From Hyphomonadaceae bacterium UBA4763 (lineage in GTDB: Bacteria > Pseudomonadota > Alphaproteobacteria > Caulobacterales > Aquidulcibacteraceae), in NCBI GenBank assembly GCA_002403455.1, contig DHHV01000015.1:1-11306 (forward strand): 11,306 nt of DNA, read 5' to 3'. This document shows positions 1-6,468 of this stretch, one piece after another (position 1 is the stretch's first letter; each line of letters starts with the position of its first letter). Under the pieces are notes generated by a model. The model was not told the origin of the DNA. It ran no database searches and saw only the letters and a program-made list of their open reading frames with translations. Made by a program: the position numbers and the translations under genes.

Positions 1-340
1 GGGTGGCCTCAGCTAAAACAGCAATCATGGCGGGGATTTGCGCAAGCGGAACTGGTCTCGCCGCCAACCATCCCCGGCGATCGGCCAACAAATCACGTCG
101 ATTGGCAAAGCCGCCCAGGGCGTCAATCACCGTCGGGCCGGGTTCTCCGACACGCATCAATTCGTCAAACGCGCCGCCGCCGTCGGACACTTGCGCCTCT
201 GTTCGGCCGGCCGTTACATAAATGTCTATCACGGCGCCAGAGGGATAAAGCCCAAAAGTCGGCACGCATATGAATTGGTCGCGCCTTTCAACTTGCGGCC
301 AATTGGCTAGTGCGCCCTTCACAATTTCAAGATCAGTCAT
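1..340 (-). CDS. DUF1828-like small protein, C-terminus cut off by the window edge
   Basis: Reading the minus strand from the ATG at 340 gives an open frame of 113 codons to the window edge, beginning MTDLEIVKGALANW. Visible features are a core of the type VPTFGLYPSGAVIDIYV (residues 27-42), an acidic-glycine motif VSDGGGAFDEL (51-61), and a helix near the edge (PAMIAVLAEA, 103-112). This order (polar N-terminus, beta strand with PT, hydrophobic strand, S-D-G/D-G motif, helix) recalls the DUF1828 family, in which an SDDG-type motif is conserved. The match is from memory and not aligned. The start lies 3 bases after the stop of the upstream gene, so the two are probably translationally coupled and co-transcribed. 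Codon use is less GC-extreme than in the genes further right. Function is unknown; no catalytic residues are recognisable. Confidence 0.72.
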   Translation of the reverse strand, partial: MTDLEIVKGALANWPQVERRDQFICVPTFGLYPSGAVIDIYVTAGRTEAQVSDGGGAFDELMRVGEPGPTVIDALGGFANRRDLLADRRGWLAARPVPLAQIPAMIAVLAEAT

Positions 341-343
341 GGT

Positions 344-844
344 TCACAGCAGACCCTTCGTCGGATAGTGGGGCAATTCAAAGTCAATGGCAATCCGCGC
401 GGCCGCCGCAAACCACCGGATGGCATTCTCGAATTTCACAACTTGCGGCGGCAACGGCGCCGCAAATTTGAGCTGCTGCGGGGGACCATCTAGTTTGCAC
501 AAATGGCGATTGAGTTGCCAAGGATGGTGATGCGGTCCTTCAATCAATCCAACGTCACATCCAGTTGGAACGGGTGGTTTGTTGACATGGGAACAGCGCT
601 TTTTTATTTCCGCCCGCCAAATCGGATGCGACATGTAGACTAAATGAATGGAAAATGGCTGGTCGGACCAACCAGGTTCAGCGTCGATGATCCATTTCAG
701 TCCCGTCGGGGCGCCTTCAGCGGTCTCCAACATAGCCGACCAGTCAAAATGTTCGTCTCGAGACGCTACTCGCCAGCTTGGCGTTCCGGCTATCACCTTG
801 TCGCAGGCAAGAAGTTGATCAATCGCGTCAGCATAGGGGTTCAT
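344..844 (-). CDS. DUF6978-like small protein, paired with the DUF1828-like gene
   Basis: 166 residues, starting MNPYADAIDQLL. The C-terminal half has a His-rich core: RCSHVNKP (83-90), then LIEGPHHHPWQLNRHL (100-115), then FAAPLPPQVVKFENAIRWF (127-145). The order H-x-N, G-P-H-x-H, a basic/aromatic stretch, A-x-P-L-P and an F/W-rich helix resembles the DUF6978 family. That assignment is from recalled family pattern, not a search. The histidines could bind metal or nucleic acid, but no function is established. No signal peptide or membrane segment is visible. It starts 43 bases after the formyltransferase stop on the same strand, and the DUF1828-like gene follows 3 bases after its stop. A GGAGG motif lies about 25 bases upstream of the chosen ATG, too far for a normal ribosome site. 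The only nearer in-frame TTG runs into a TAA, so the ATG is kept. Confidence 0.75.
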   Translation of the reverse strand: MNPYADAIDQLLACDKVIAGTPSWRVASRDEHFDWSAMLETAEGAPTGLKWIIDAEPGWSDQPFSIHLVYMSHPIWRAEIKKRCSHVNKPPVPTGCDVGLIEGPHHHPWQLNRHLCKLDGPPQQLKFAAPLPPQVVKFENAIRWFAAAARIAIDFELPHYPTKGLL

Positions 845-887
845 CCGCTTTTACTTTCGCAATCCCGTACCTCCCCCCCGCCAATCC

Positions 888-1478
888 TCACGCGGCGCGG
901 CGGGCCGCCACGAATTGCGGTAGGACCATCGGGTCGCCGAAGCGGGCGCGGGCGTCCTTGTTGGTCAAAGCCGGCCGGGTCCAGCGGCATTGTTTTAGCC
1001 TGGGCATTGGCGCTTCGGTGCGGGCGCAATGGCGCACGATTTGCGCAAATAGCCGCAGGCTCGATTGAAAAGCCGGCAGCGCGATGTCGACGACGCCCAT
1101 CAGGGGGCGGATCGCAAAGCGCTCTTGCCCCACAATCGGTCCCGCATCGATGGCCGGCCAAATCTCATGGGCCGTGGCGCCGTAAAACGCCGCGCCATCG
1201 GCGCAAGCGAAATATTCCGGCAATACGCCTGGATATTCGGCCGGGCCGGGGTGGATGTTATAGGGCGTCAGGTTAAGCGCCGCCAATTGCGCCGGCTTGA
1301 CGATCACCGCCGTGCAAAATGCGATGAGCCGCAGGCTCGAATTGTCGCCGGCCAGCGCCTGCGCCAAACCGTCGCGGTCGATGACGGCATTGACGGCGGC
1401 TTGCGGCGCCTGCGCGCGCACGAAGGTTTCAAGATGCGACGCTTCGCGCGCGCCGGTGAGGATGACAAAACGCTGCAT
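888..1478 (-). CDS. Small formyltransferase-fold protein
   Basis: 196 residues from the ATG at 1478 (MQRFVILTG). It has the formyl-transferase catalytic domain signature: YNIHPGPAEYPGVLPEYF (73-90), with Asn74 and His76, followed by GATAHEIWPAIDAGPIVGQE (100-119), with Asp111. These fit the Asn-His-Asp triad of the 10-formyltetrahydrofolate-dependent transferases (GART, Fmt and sugar N-formyltransferases). It is shorter than Fmt (about 310 residues) and lacks Fmt's C-terminal tRNA-binding domain, so it is unlikely to be the initiator-tRNA enzyme. The acceptor cannot be read from sequence; a sugar amine or other small amine is possible. The frame is open upstream to an ATG at 1565, but that extension overlaps the divergent YcgN gene and does not resemble the family start (a strand like RFVILTG). 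The gap to the divergent gene is 47 bases. Confidence 0.85.
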   Translation of the reverse strand: MQRFVILTGAREASHLETFVRAQAPQAAVNAVIDRDGLAQALAGDNSSLRLIAFCTAVIVKPAQLAALNLTPYNIHPGPAEYPGVLPEYFACADGAAFYGATAHEIWPAIDAGPIVGQERFAIRPLMGVVDIALPAFQSSLRLFAQIVRHCARTEAPMPRLKQCRWTRPALTNKDARARFGDPMVLPQFVAARRAA

Positions 1479-1525
1479 GAGCGTCAGTCTGGCGCGAAAT
1501 GGTTGGCGTGGTGTAAACAAACAGG

Positions 1526-2002
1526 ATGCAAAATCCGTCGGATCCGTTTTGGAAACGTAAAACACTCGCCGAACTCAGCGTCGCCGAATGGGAGAGCCTC
1601 TGCGATGGTTGCGGCAAATGCTGCACGCAACCGCTGGAGGATGAGGAGACCGGCGAATTTTTCTCGACCAATATCGCCTGCCGGTTGTTCGACAGCGGCG
1701 CTTGCGCCTGCGGCGATTACGCCAATCGTTGGGCGAGCGTGCCTGAATGCATCAAACTGACCGCCGACAATGTCGACGAAATGGATTTTTTGCCCACGTC
1801 CTGCGCCTATCGCCTGGTGGCGGCCGGCAAGGACTTGCCCGATTGGCACCACCTTGTCTGCGGGGATCGCGCAGAAATCCACCGACGGGGCTTTAGCGTG
1901 CGCGACCGCACGATCAGCGAGACCGATGTCAGCCCAGACGAATATGAGGATTTCATCGTCACCTGGCCGGATGGATTGGCTGCGCGCGGCAAAGGGGGCT
2001 GA
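1526..2002 (+). CDS. YcgN-family (UPF0260) cysteine-cluster protein
   Basis: 158 residues. The N-terminal region carries SLCDGCGKCC (24-33), the Cys-x2-Cys-x2-Cys-Cys hallmark of the UPF0260/YcgN and YkgJ cysteine-cluster proteins. Further cysteines follow in CRLFD, CACGDY, PECIKL, TSCAYR and LVCGD, all in the spacing expected for YcgN. The cluster is presumed to bind zinc or an Fe-S centre; the physiological role is not established. Length and the opening DPFWKRKTLAEL fit full-length members (about 150 residues). AGG lies directly before the ATG, too close to serve as a normal ribosome site, and the message may be leaderless or weakly initiated. It diverges from the formyltransferase gene and converges on phaB, 33 bases away. 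It is probably monocistronic. Confidence 0.93.
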   Translation: MQNPSDPFWKRKTLAELSVAEWESLCDGCGKCCTQPLEDEETGEFFSTNIACRLFDSGACACGDYANRWASVPECIKLTADNVDEMDFLPTSCAYRLVAAGKDLPDWHHLVCGDRAEIHRRGFSVRDRTISETDVSPDEYEDFIVTWPDGLAARGKGG

Positions 2003-2035
2003 CCGCCCCCTTCCCGCTTTCGCCGATTGCGCAGC

Positions 2036-2764
2036 TTACCCGGCGATATATTGCCCGCCATTAGCGGTCAGAGTTGCGCCGGTAATGAAGCCCGCCTCAT
2101 CGCCGGCCAAGAACGCCACACAGCGGGCGATCTCCGCCGCGCTGCCCAAGCGCCCGACCGGGATCGTCGCGATAATCTTGTCGAGCACTTCTTTGGGCAC
2201 CGCCGACACCATTTCGGTGTCGATATAGCCCGGACAGATAACGTTGACGGTTATGCCTTTCGCCGCGCCTTCCAACGCCAAGGCCTTGGTAAAGCCGATC
2301 AGGCCTGCTTTGGCCGCTGAATAATTGGTCTGGGCGATCTGGCCTTTTTGGCCATTGATCGAGGAAATATTGACAATCCGGCCAAAGCCGCGCGCCCGCA
2401 TGCCTTCGATCACCGGCCGCGTCATGAAAAACACGCTGTCGAGGTCGACGCGCAAGACGTCGCGCCATTGCTCGAGGCTCATTTTGTGCAAGAACGTGTC
2501 GCGGGTGATGCCAGCATTGTTGACCAGCACGTCAATCGGCCCGAGCTCGGCTTCGACTTGGGCAAGACCGGTCTTGCAGGCGTCAAAATCGCCGACATCC
2601 CATTTATAGCAGCGCACGCCAGGCAGGCGCTCGGCGCAGGCGCGCGCCGCCTCGTCATTGCCGCCATAGACCGCCGCGACTTTATATCCGTCGGCATGCA
2701 GCCGCTCGGTAATCGCCAATCCAATGCCCCGCGTTCCACCGGTCACGACTGCAATGCGCGTCAT
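2036..2764 (-). CDS. phaB: Acetoacetyl-CoA reductase (NADPH), polyhydroxybutyrate synthesis
   Basis: 242 residues, a full-length short-chain dehydrogenase/reductase. The cofactor motif TGGTRGIG is at 8-15, NNAG at 82-85 followed by ITRD, the catalytic Ser in NISSING (132-138), and YSAAK (148-152) with Tyr148 and Lys152. GRIVNISS-NGQKGQ and CPGYIDTEMV are characteristic of PhaB rather than FabG. It reduces acetoacetyl-CoA to (R)-3-hydroxybutyryl-CoA, the monomer for PHB synthase, in the cytoplasm. The partner genes phaA and phaC are not in the window. The position where PhaB and FabG usually have the fourth catalytic residue, Asn, reads Asp107 (RVDLDSVFF). A strong ribosome site, GGGAGG (2775-2770), lies 5 bases before the ATG and supports this start. 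FabG is the alternative but fits less well. Confidence 0.93.
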   Translation of the reverse strand: MTRIAVVTGGTRGIGLAITERLHADGYKVAAVYGGNDEAARACAERLPGVRCYKWDVGDFDACKTGLAQVEAELGPIDVLVNNAGITRDTFLHKMSLEQWRDVLRVDLDSVFFMTRPVIEGMRARGFGRIVNISSINGQKGQIAQTNYSAAKAGLIGFTKALALEGAAKGITVNVICPGYIDTEMVSAVPKEVLDKIIATIPVGRLGSAAEIARCVAFLAGDEAGFITGATLTANGGQYIAG

Positions 2765-2867
2765 TTATGCCTCCCTGGCCGTTTTGATACTGGAATTTAA
2801 CGCAACTCACCGACGGATACCTGCCGGTATTTTGGCATGCAGGCAATGGGCGCTAACGAAAGAATGA

Positions 2868-2884
2868 CCACAAGGGAATTGTGG
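2868..2884. promoter_or_regulatory. Inverted repeat, candidate operator between phaB and the porin gene
   Basis: In the 175-base divergent gap 2765-2939 there is a perfect 6-bp inverted repeat, CCACAA-N5-TTGTGG. It is 55 bases upstream of the porin start and about 100 bases upstream of phaB. A second, looser dyad (CCTGC at 2820-2824 and GCAGG at 2839-2843) is nearer phaB. The right arm TTGTGG could double as a -35 element with a weak TAAAGA at 2903-2908 (18-base spacing), which would place a bound factor over the promoter. No obvious PhoB box (tandem CTGTCAT-like repeats) is visible, although the downstream genes look phosphate-related. The regulator is unknown, and a chance palindrome of this size is possible. 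Confidence 0.35.
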
Positions 2885-2924
2885 AATCACGCGTCCGATC
2901 GGTAAAGAATGGTTGGGCTGATCT

Positions 2925-2930
2925 GAGGAG
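2925..2930 (+). promoter_or_regulatory. Ribosome binding site deciding the GTG start of the porin
   Basis: GAGGAG ends 9 bases before the GTG at 2940. The GTG begins a clean signal peptide, so this site fixes the start even though no ATG is present. Confidence 0.75.
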
Positions 2931-2939
2931 TCGCGGGAC

Positions 2940-4220
2940 GTGACATTGCGCCAATCTTCGCCCTGGCCGTCGATCGTCGCCGGCGCCGGCCTCGCCATAT
3001 GCCTCGGCGCCAAGACCGCCCGGGCGCAAATCGTCGATTATGCGCCGCCGATCGGGATCAGCGCCCTGGACGGCAAGTTCTCCGCTCGGCTGATCGGCCG
3101 GGTTGAAGTCGATTTCGTGGGCCTGTCGGCGCAATTGTCGAATTTCGTCGTTGCCGACCGCCAAATCACCGACATCCGGCGCGGCCGGATCGGCGTCGAA
3201 GGCGGCTATGGCGATTTTTTGCGCTTTCGATTGGGCTTTGACACCCCGCGCACCGGTCCGGTCCAGTTCGACGACGCCTTTGTCGCGCTGACATTGGCCG
3301 ACGGTTTGGTGCTGGTCGCTGGCGAGCACCGCTTCCTCGTGCCGCTGGAAGAGCGCACGCCCTCGCGCTTTACCAATTTCAACGAGCGCGCCAATTTCCT
3401 CGACGCCTTCAATCCTGACCGCCACCTGAATGCGGCGCTGATCGCGCATGGCGAGCGCTGGCTGGTCGGCGCCTCGATCGGGACCGACACGGTCGACCTC
3501 GATCCGGCCCCCGGCGCGGGCGGCAATGAGCGTTTGCAGGCCTATGGCCGGGTTGATTACGCCGCCATTCGCCAAGAGCGCCGGCTTGTCCATCTTGGCG
3601 CGACGATCCGCTGGCGCGAGGCGCGCGCCAGCAATCTGTTGTCGTTCGGCAATGGCGAGGCCGGCAGCCAGCCTTTCTTCCCCGACATTGTCGACACCGC
3701 CGGGATCGGGACGTCCGACCTGTTCCTCGCCGGCGAGTTTCACGCCAGCCAAGGACCGTTTTATCTGCAAGGCGAATATGGCTTTACCACCGCCAACATT
3801 TTGGCGGGCGAGAGCACGTCGTTCCAAGGCGGCTATGTCGGGGTGGGCTGGGTCATCACCGGCGAGCCGCGCGCGCAGACCTATGGCGTCTACAGCCTTG
3901 GCCGACCGGCTTTCGGCCGGCCGCGCGTGCGCCGTCCCGTCACCAAAGGCGGCCCCGGCCAATGGGAGGTCTCGGCGCGGGTCGATATCTTGGATTCCAA
4001 CGGCTCCAGCCCCGTCCTCAATCCCGACGGGATTGATCTCGCCGCCGGCGGGCGCGTCCGCGATCTCGATTTCGGTCTGGTTTGGTACCCCACCCCGTTC
4101 ACCCGCGCCTCGTTCCAATATAGCCTCGCCGATGTCGAGGGCGGCCGCGCCGCCGTGCAGGCCAATCCAATCAATGGAACCGCGCATTTATTCTCTGGGC
4201 GCCTACAATTTGATTTCTAA
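2940..4220 (+). CDS. Outer-membrane porin, OprO/OprP (phosphate-selective) type
   Basis: 426 residues from a GTG start. The N-terminus is a signal peptide: a short basic start, a hydrophobic core (about 11-24), and ATARAQ-like cleavage after Ala29. The mature protein shows the alternating amphipathic strands of a beta-barrel and ends in LQFDF, the terminal Phe being the usual BAM-recognition signal. Early segments DGKFSARLIGRVEVDF (about 40-56), RRGRIGVEGGYGDFLRFRLGFD, DDAFVAL and the late DFGLVWYPTPFTRASFQYS fit the OprO/OprP porin family (phosphate-selective porins O and P). The inferred role is uptake of phosphate or polyphosphate across the outer membrane. Actual selectivity cannot be read here, and other family members carry different anions. 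The PstS-like gene 62 bases downstream on the same strand supports a phosphate role. Confidence 0.8.
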   Translation: MTLRQSSPWPSIVAGAGLAICLGAKTARAQIVDYAPPIGISALDGKFSARLIGRVEVDFVGLSAQLSNFVVADRQITDIRRGRIGVEGGYGDFLRFRLGFDTPRTGPVQFDDAFVALTLADGLVLVAGEHRFLVPLEERTPSRFTNFNERANFLDAFNPDRHLNAALIAHGERWLVGASIGTDTVDLDPAPGAGGNERLQAYGRVDYAAIRQERRLVHLGATIRWREARASNLLSFGNGEAGSQPFFPDIVDTAGIGTSDLFLAGEFHASQGPFYLQGEYGFTTANILAGESTSFQGGYVGVGWVITGEPRAQTYGVYSLGRPAFGRPRVRRPVTKGGPGQWEVSARVDILDSNGSSPVLNPDGIDLAAGGRVRDLDFGLVWYPTPFTRASFQYSLADVEGGRAAVQANPINGTAHLFSGRLQFDF

Positions 4221-4282
4221 TCGGCTATAAGCCGCTCGGCGCGGCGGGCGCGCCATAGGCGTTCAAGGGCAAGGGGACCAGG

Positions 4283-5350
4283 ATGAAAGCAAAGTTTTTC
4301 GGGATCGCGGCGAGCGCGCTTATGCTTGTCGCCTGTGGCAATTCCGGCGGGTCGACCAGCGGCCAGGCGCAAAGCGGGCGCACGCAATTGCGCGTGGTCG
4401 GTTCTTCAACCGTGTTTCCGTTCACCACCGCCGTTGCCGAAAGCTTTGGCGCGACGGGCGCTTTTTCGACACCGATCATTGAATCGACCGGCACGGGCGG
4501 CGGTTTTCAGCAATTTTGCCAAGGCGTCGGCGAGAACACGGCGGACTTGACCGGCGCCTCGCGCCCGATGCGCCGCAGCGAGTTCGACCTTTGCGCCCAG
4601 AACGGCGTCGAGGGCATTATCGAAACCAAGATTGGTTTCGACGGCATCGTGCTCGCCAATCTGAAAAGCGGCGTCAGCATGAACATCAGCAAGACTCAAT
4701 TATGGACGGCGGTCGCCAAGCAAGTGCCGGTCGATGGCGTCTTGACGGCGAACCCCTATAAGAATTGGTCGGAAGTTGACCCGTCCTTGCCGGACGCGCC
4801 GATCCAAGTGTTTGGACCGCCCCCCACCTCCGGCACGCGCGATGCGTTTCTGGAACTCGCCATGGAGCCCGGCGCGCGCGGCTTTCCGATGCTGGATGCG
4901 TTGCATGACAGCGACCTGGCGGAATTCCGCCGCGTCGCGCACACGATCCGCGAGGACGGCGCCTGGATCGATAGCGGCGAGAATGACAACGCCATCGTCC
5001 AAACACTGGAAGCCAACCCGACCGCATTCGGGGTGTTCGGCTTTTCCTTCCTCGACCAGAACAGCGACAAGGTCAAAGGCGAGAAAATCGACGGCGTCGA
5101 CCCGAGCTTTGAGAATATCGCCAGCGGGGCCTATGGCGTCGCCCGCTCGATGTATGTCTATGCCAAAACCCAGCATATCGGCGTCATTCCGGGCGTGATG
5201 GAATTCTTGCGCGAATACACCTCGGAAACCGCGTTCGGCGAAGAGGGTTATCTGGTGCAAAAAGGCCTGATCCCGCTGCCGGCCGCCGAGCGCGACGCCG
5301 AGCGCGCCAAGCTCGACGGCCCAGTGTTGATGACCGCGCCGGCCGAGTAA
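4283..5350 (+). CDS. pstS: PstS-like phosphate-binding lipoprotein
   Basis: 355 residues. A lipoprotein signal peptide has the lipobox LVAC with Cys18, so the mature protein is anchored by lipid. Ligand-site segments of the PstS/PBP-like family are in order: VVGSSTVFPFT (38-48), ESTGTGGGF (67-75), TGASRPM (90-96), and PPPTSGTRDAF around residue 180. These loops bind phosphate through main-chain amides and Ser/Thr side chains. In a Pst transporter the protein would hand phosphate to PstC/PstA. AAGGGG lies a few bases before the ATG and gives the ribosome site. The gene follows an OprO/P-like porin, but pstC, pstA, pstB and phoU are absent from the window; a DUF1330 gene comes next. It may serve a Pst permease encoded elsewhere or act as a stand-alone scavenger or sensor. 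A related periplasmic anion-binding role cannot be excluded. Confidence 0.88.
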   Translation: MKAKFFGIAASALMLVACGNSGGSTSGQAQSGRTQLRVVGSSTVFPFTTAVAESFGATGAFSTPIIESTGTGGGFQQFCQGVGENTADLTGASRPMRRSEFDLCAQNGVEGIIETKIGFDGIVLANLKSGVSMNISKTQLWTAVAKQVPVDGVLTANPYKNWSEVDPSLPDAPIQVFGPPPTSGTRDAFLELAMEPGARGFPMLDALHDSDLAEFRRVAHTIREDGAWIDSGENDNAIVQTLEANPTAFGVFGFSFLDQNSDKVKGEKIDGVDPSFENIASGAYGVARSMYVYAKTQHIGVIPGVMEFLREYTSETAFGEEGYLVQKGLIPLPAAERDAERAKLDGPVLMTAPAE

Positions 5351-5412
5351 GGCGCGCGGCAATAAAAGTGGGGGCGCCAGCCGTCTCCACTTTCGTTCGC
5401 CTCAGTAGAGCA

Positions 5413-5841
5413 ATGGCGATGATCGTCCTCAACGCGCTGGTTCCAGAAACGCCCGCACAGATCGACGGGTTGTTTTCACCCGGCCCAAAGGGGCCGATCA
5501 CGGTGCTCAACCTGTTAAAGTTCCGCGCTATCGCCATGTATTCGGACGGTTCCGACGGCGACGTCACCGGCCGCGCGGCCTATGCCCGTTATGCCGAGGC
5601 GGTAGAGCCGTTGATCCGCGCGCGCGGCGGGCGGACGATTTATGCTGGGGCGGTGACCTTTTTGGCGGTCGGCGCGGTCGAAGACCTGTGGGATCATCTG
5701 GCGCTGGTCGAATATCCCGATCGCGCGGCGTTGCTTGGGCTCGTTACGTCGCCGGAATATTTGGCGATCGCTATTCATCGACTAGCGGGGTTGGAGGGAC
5801 AACTCAATATTGAAAGCGTCGCCGCTCTCGCGCCGGGATAA
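5413..5841 (+). CDS. DUF1330 family protein
   Basis: 142 residues from the ATG at 5413 (MAMIVLNALVPETP). Family features are VLNLLKFR (about 31-38), a YARYAEAVEPLI helix, GGRTIYAGA, and DLWDHLALVEYPDRAALLGLVTSPEY, the typical second half of the DUF1330 dimeric alpha/beta-barrel (ferredoxin-like) fold. No enzyme activity is established for the family. The open frame extends upstream to a GTG at 5368. That extension (MGAPAVSTFVRLSRA) has no family similarity and no ribosome site, whereas TAGAG precedes the chosen ATG. It sits 62 bases after pstS on the same strand and converges on hslV with a 9-base gap. Co-transcription with pstS is possible but not shown. Confidence 0.82.
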   Translation: MAMIVLNALVPETPAQIDGLFSPGPKGPITVLNLLKFRAIAMYSDGSDGDVTGRAAYARYAEAVEPLIRARGGRTIYAGAVTFLAVGAVEDLWDHLALVEYPDRAALLGLVTSPEYLAIAIHRLAGLEGQLNIESVAALAPG

Positions 5842-5850
5842 AAACCAAGG

Positions 5851-6390
5851 TCAGATGCTTTCGACTGTCAAATTATTGTTGGTATAGATACATAAATCCG
5901 CCGCGATCGCCATGGCGCGGCGGGCGATGACTTCCGGATCGTCGAGCACGTCATAAAGCGCGCGCGCCGCCGCCAGGGCGTAATTGGCGCCCGACCCGAC
6001 TGCCGCAACCGGATATTCTGGCTCCAGCACATCGCCAACGCCCGTCAGGATCAACAGATCGCGCGCATCGGCGACCACCAGCATGGCCTCGAGCCGCCGC
6101 AAGTAACGATCGGTGCGCCAATCCTTGGCGAGCTCCACCGCCGCGCGCGCCAATTGGGCCGGAAAGCGTTCGAGCTTTTGCTCCAAGCGTTCGAACAAGG
6201 TCAGCGCATCGGCCGTCGCGCCGGCAAAACCGGCGATCACCGCGCCATTGCCAAGCCGGCGGACCTTGCGGGCATTGGACTTCAGCACGACCTGGCCGAA
6301 GGAGACCTGACCATCGCCGGCAATGATCGTGCGCCCGGCTTTTTTAACCGCGAGAATGGTGGTTGCGTGAAACCCGTTGGCATCCGACAT
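5851..6390 (-). CDS. hslV: HslV, peptidase subunit of the HslUV ATP-dependent protease
   Basis: 179 residues. The sequence begins MSDANGFHATTILAVKK. Processing before Thr10 would expose the catalytic N-terminal threonine of this proteasome-like enzyme. Counting from it, the other catalytic positions fall where expected: Asp17 (GDGQV, residue 26) and Lys33 (NARKVRRL, residue 42), with GSGANYALAAARAL near residue 125 of the mature chain. HslV forms two hexameric rings capped by the HslU unfoldase and degrades misfolded and regulatory proteins in the cytoplasm. The open frame extends to 6432, but AGGGGG (6400-6395) lies 4 bases before the ATG at 6390, and the upstream residues are not family-like. 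hslU, usually the next gene, is not here: the gene is followed by the convergent DUF1330 gene. Confidence 0.96.
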   Translation of the reverse strand: MSDANGFHATTILAVKKAGRTIIAGDGQVSFGQVVLKSNARKVRRLGNGAVIAGFAGATADALTLFERLEQKLERFPAQLARAAVELAKDWRTDRYLRRLEAMLVVADARDLLILTGVGDVLEPEYPVAAVGSGANYALAAARALYDVLDDPEVIARRAMAIAADLCIYTNNNLTVESI

Positions 6391-6468
6391 AGCGCCCCCT
6401 GTGACGCGATCGCCGCGCCGGATCAAGCCCACTCGCCAGTCGACGCAAATCCGGTTAAGGCGCGCGCG

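Noticed and set aside
871..880. Run of seven C (G7 on the minus strand) as a phase-variation or frameshift site
   Set aside because: It lies in the short gap between the formyltransferase stop and the next gene, not in coding sequence. Both flanking genes are intact.
1065..1760. 231-codon plus-strand frame
   Set aside because: Overlaps the formyltransferase antisense and the YcgN gene in another frame; the composition is Arg/Ala-rich noise.
2765..2939. PhoB box upstream of the porin
   Set aside because: I looked for tandem CTGTCAT-like 11-mers on both strands and saw none.
2853..4187. 444-codon open frame on the minus strand across the porin gene
   Set aside because: It is antisense to a clear porin with signal peptide and ribosome site. 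The translation is low-complexity Ala/Gly/Arg-rich with no family features, as expected from a GC-rich shadow frame.
4700..5362. 220-codon minus-strand frame opposite pstS
   Set aside because: Shadow of pstS; no recognisable motif and no ribosome site.
6154..6468. N-terminal extension of nudC
   Set aside because: The open frame continues upstream only because it is antisense to hslV. NudC family length and the TAAGG ribosome site place the start at 6469.
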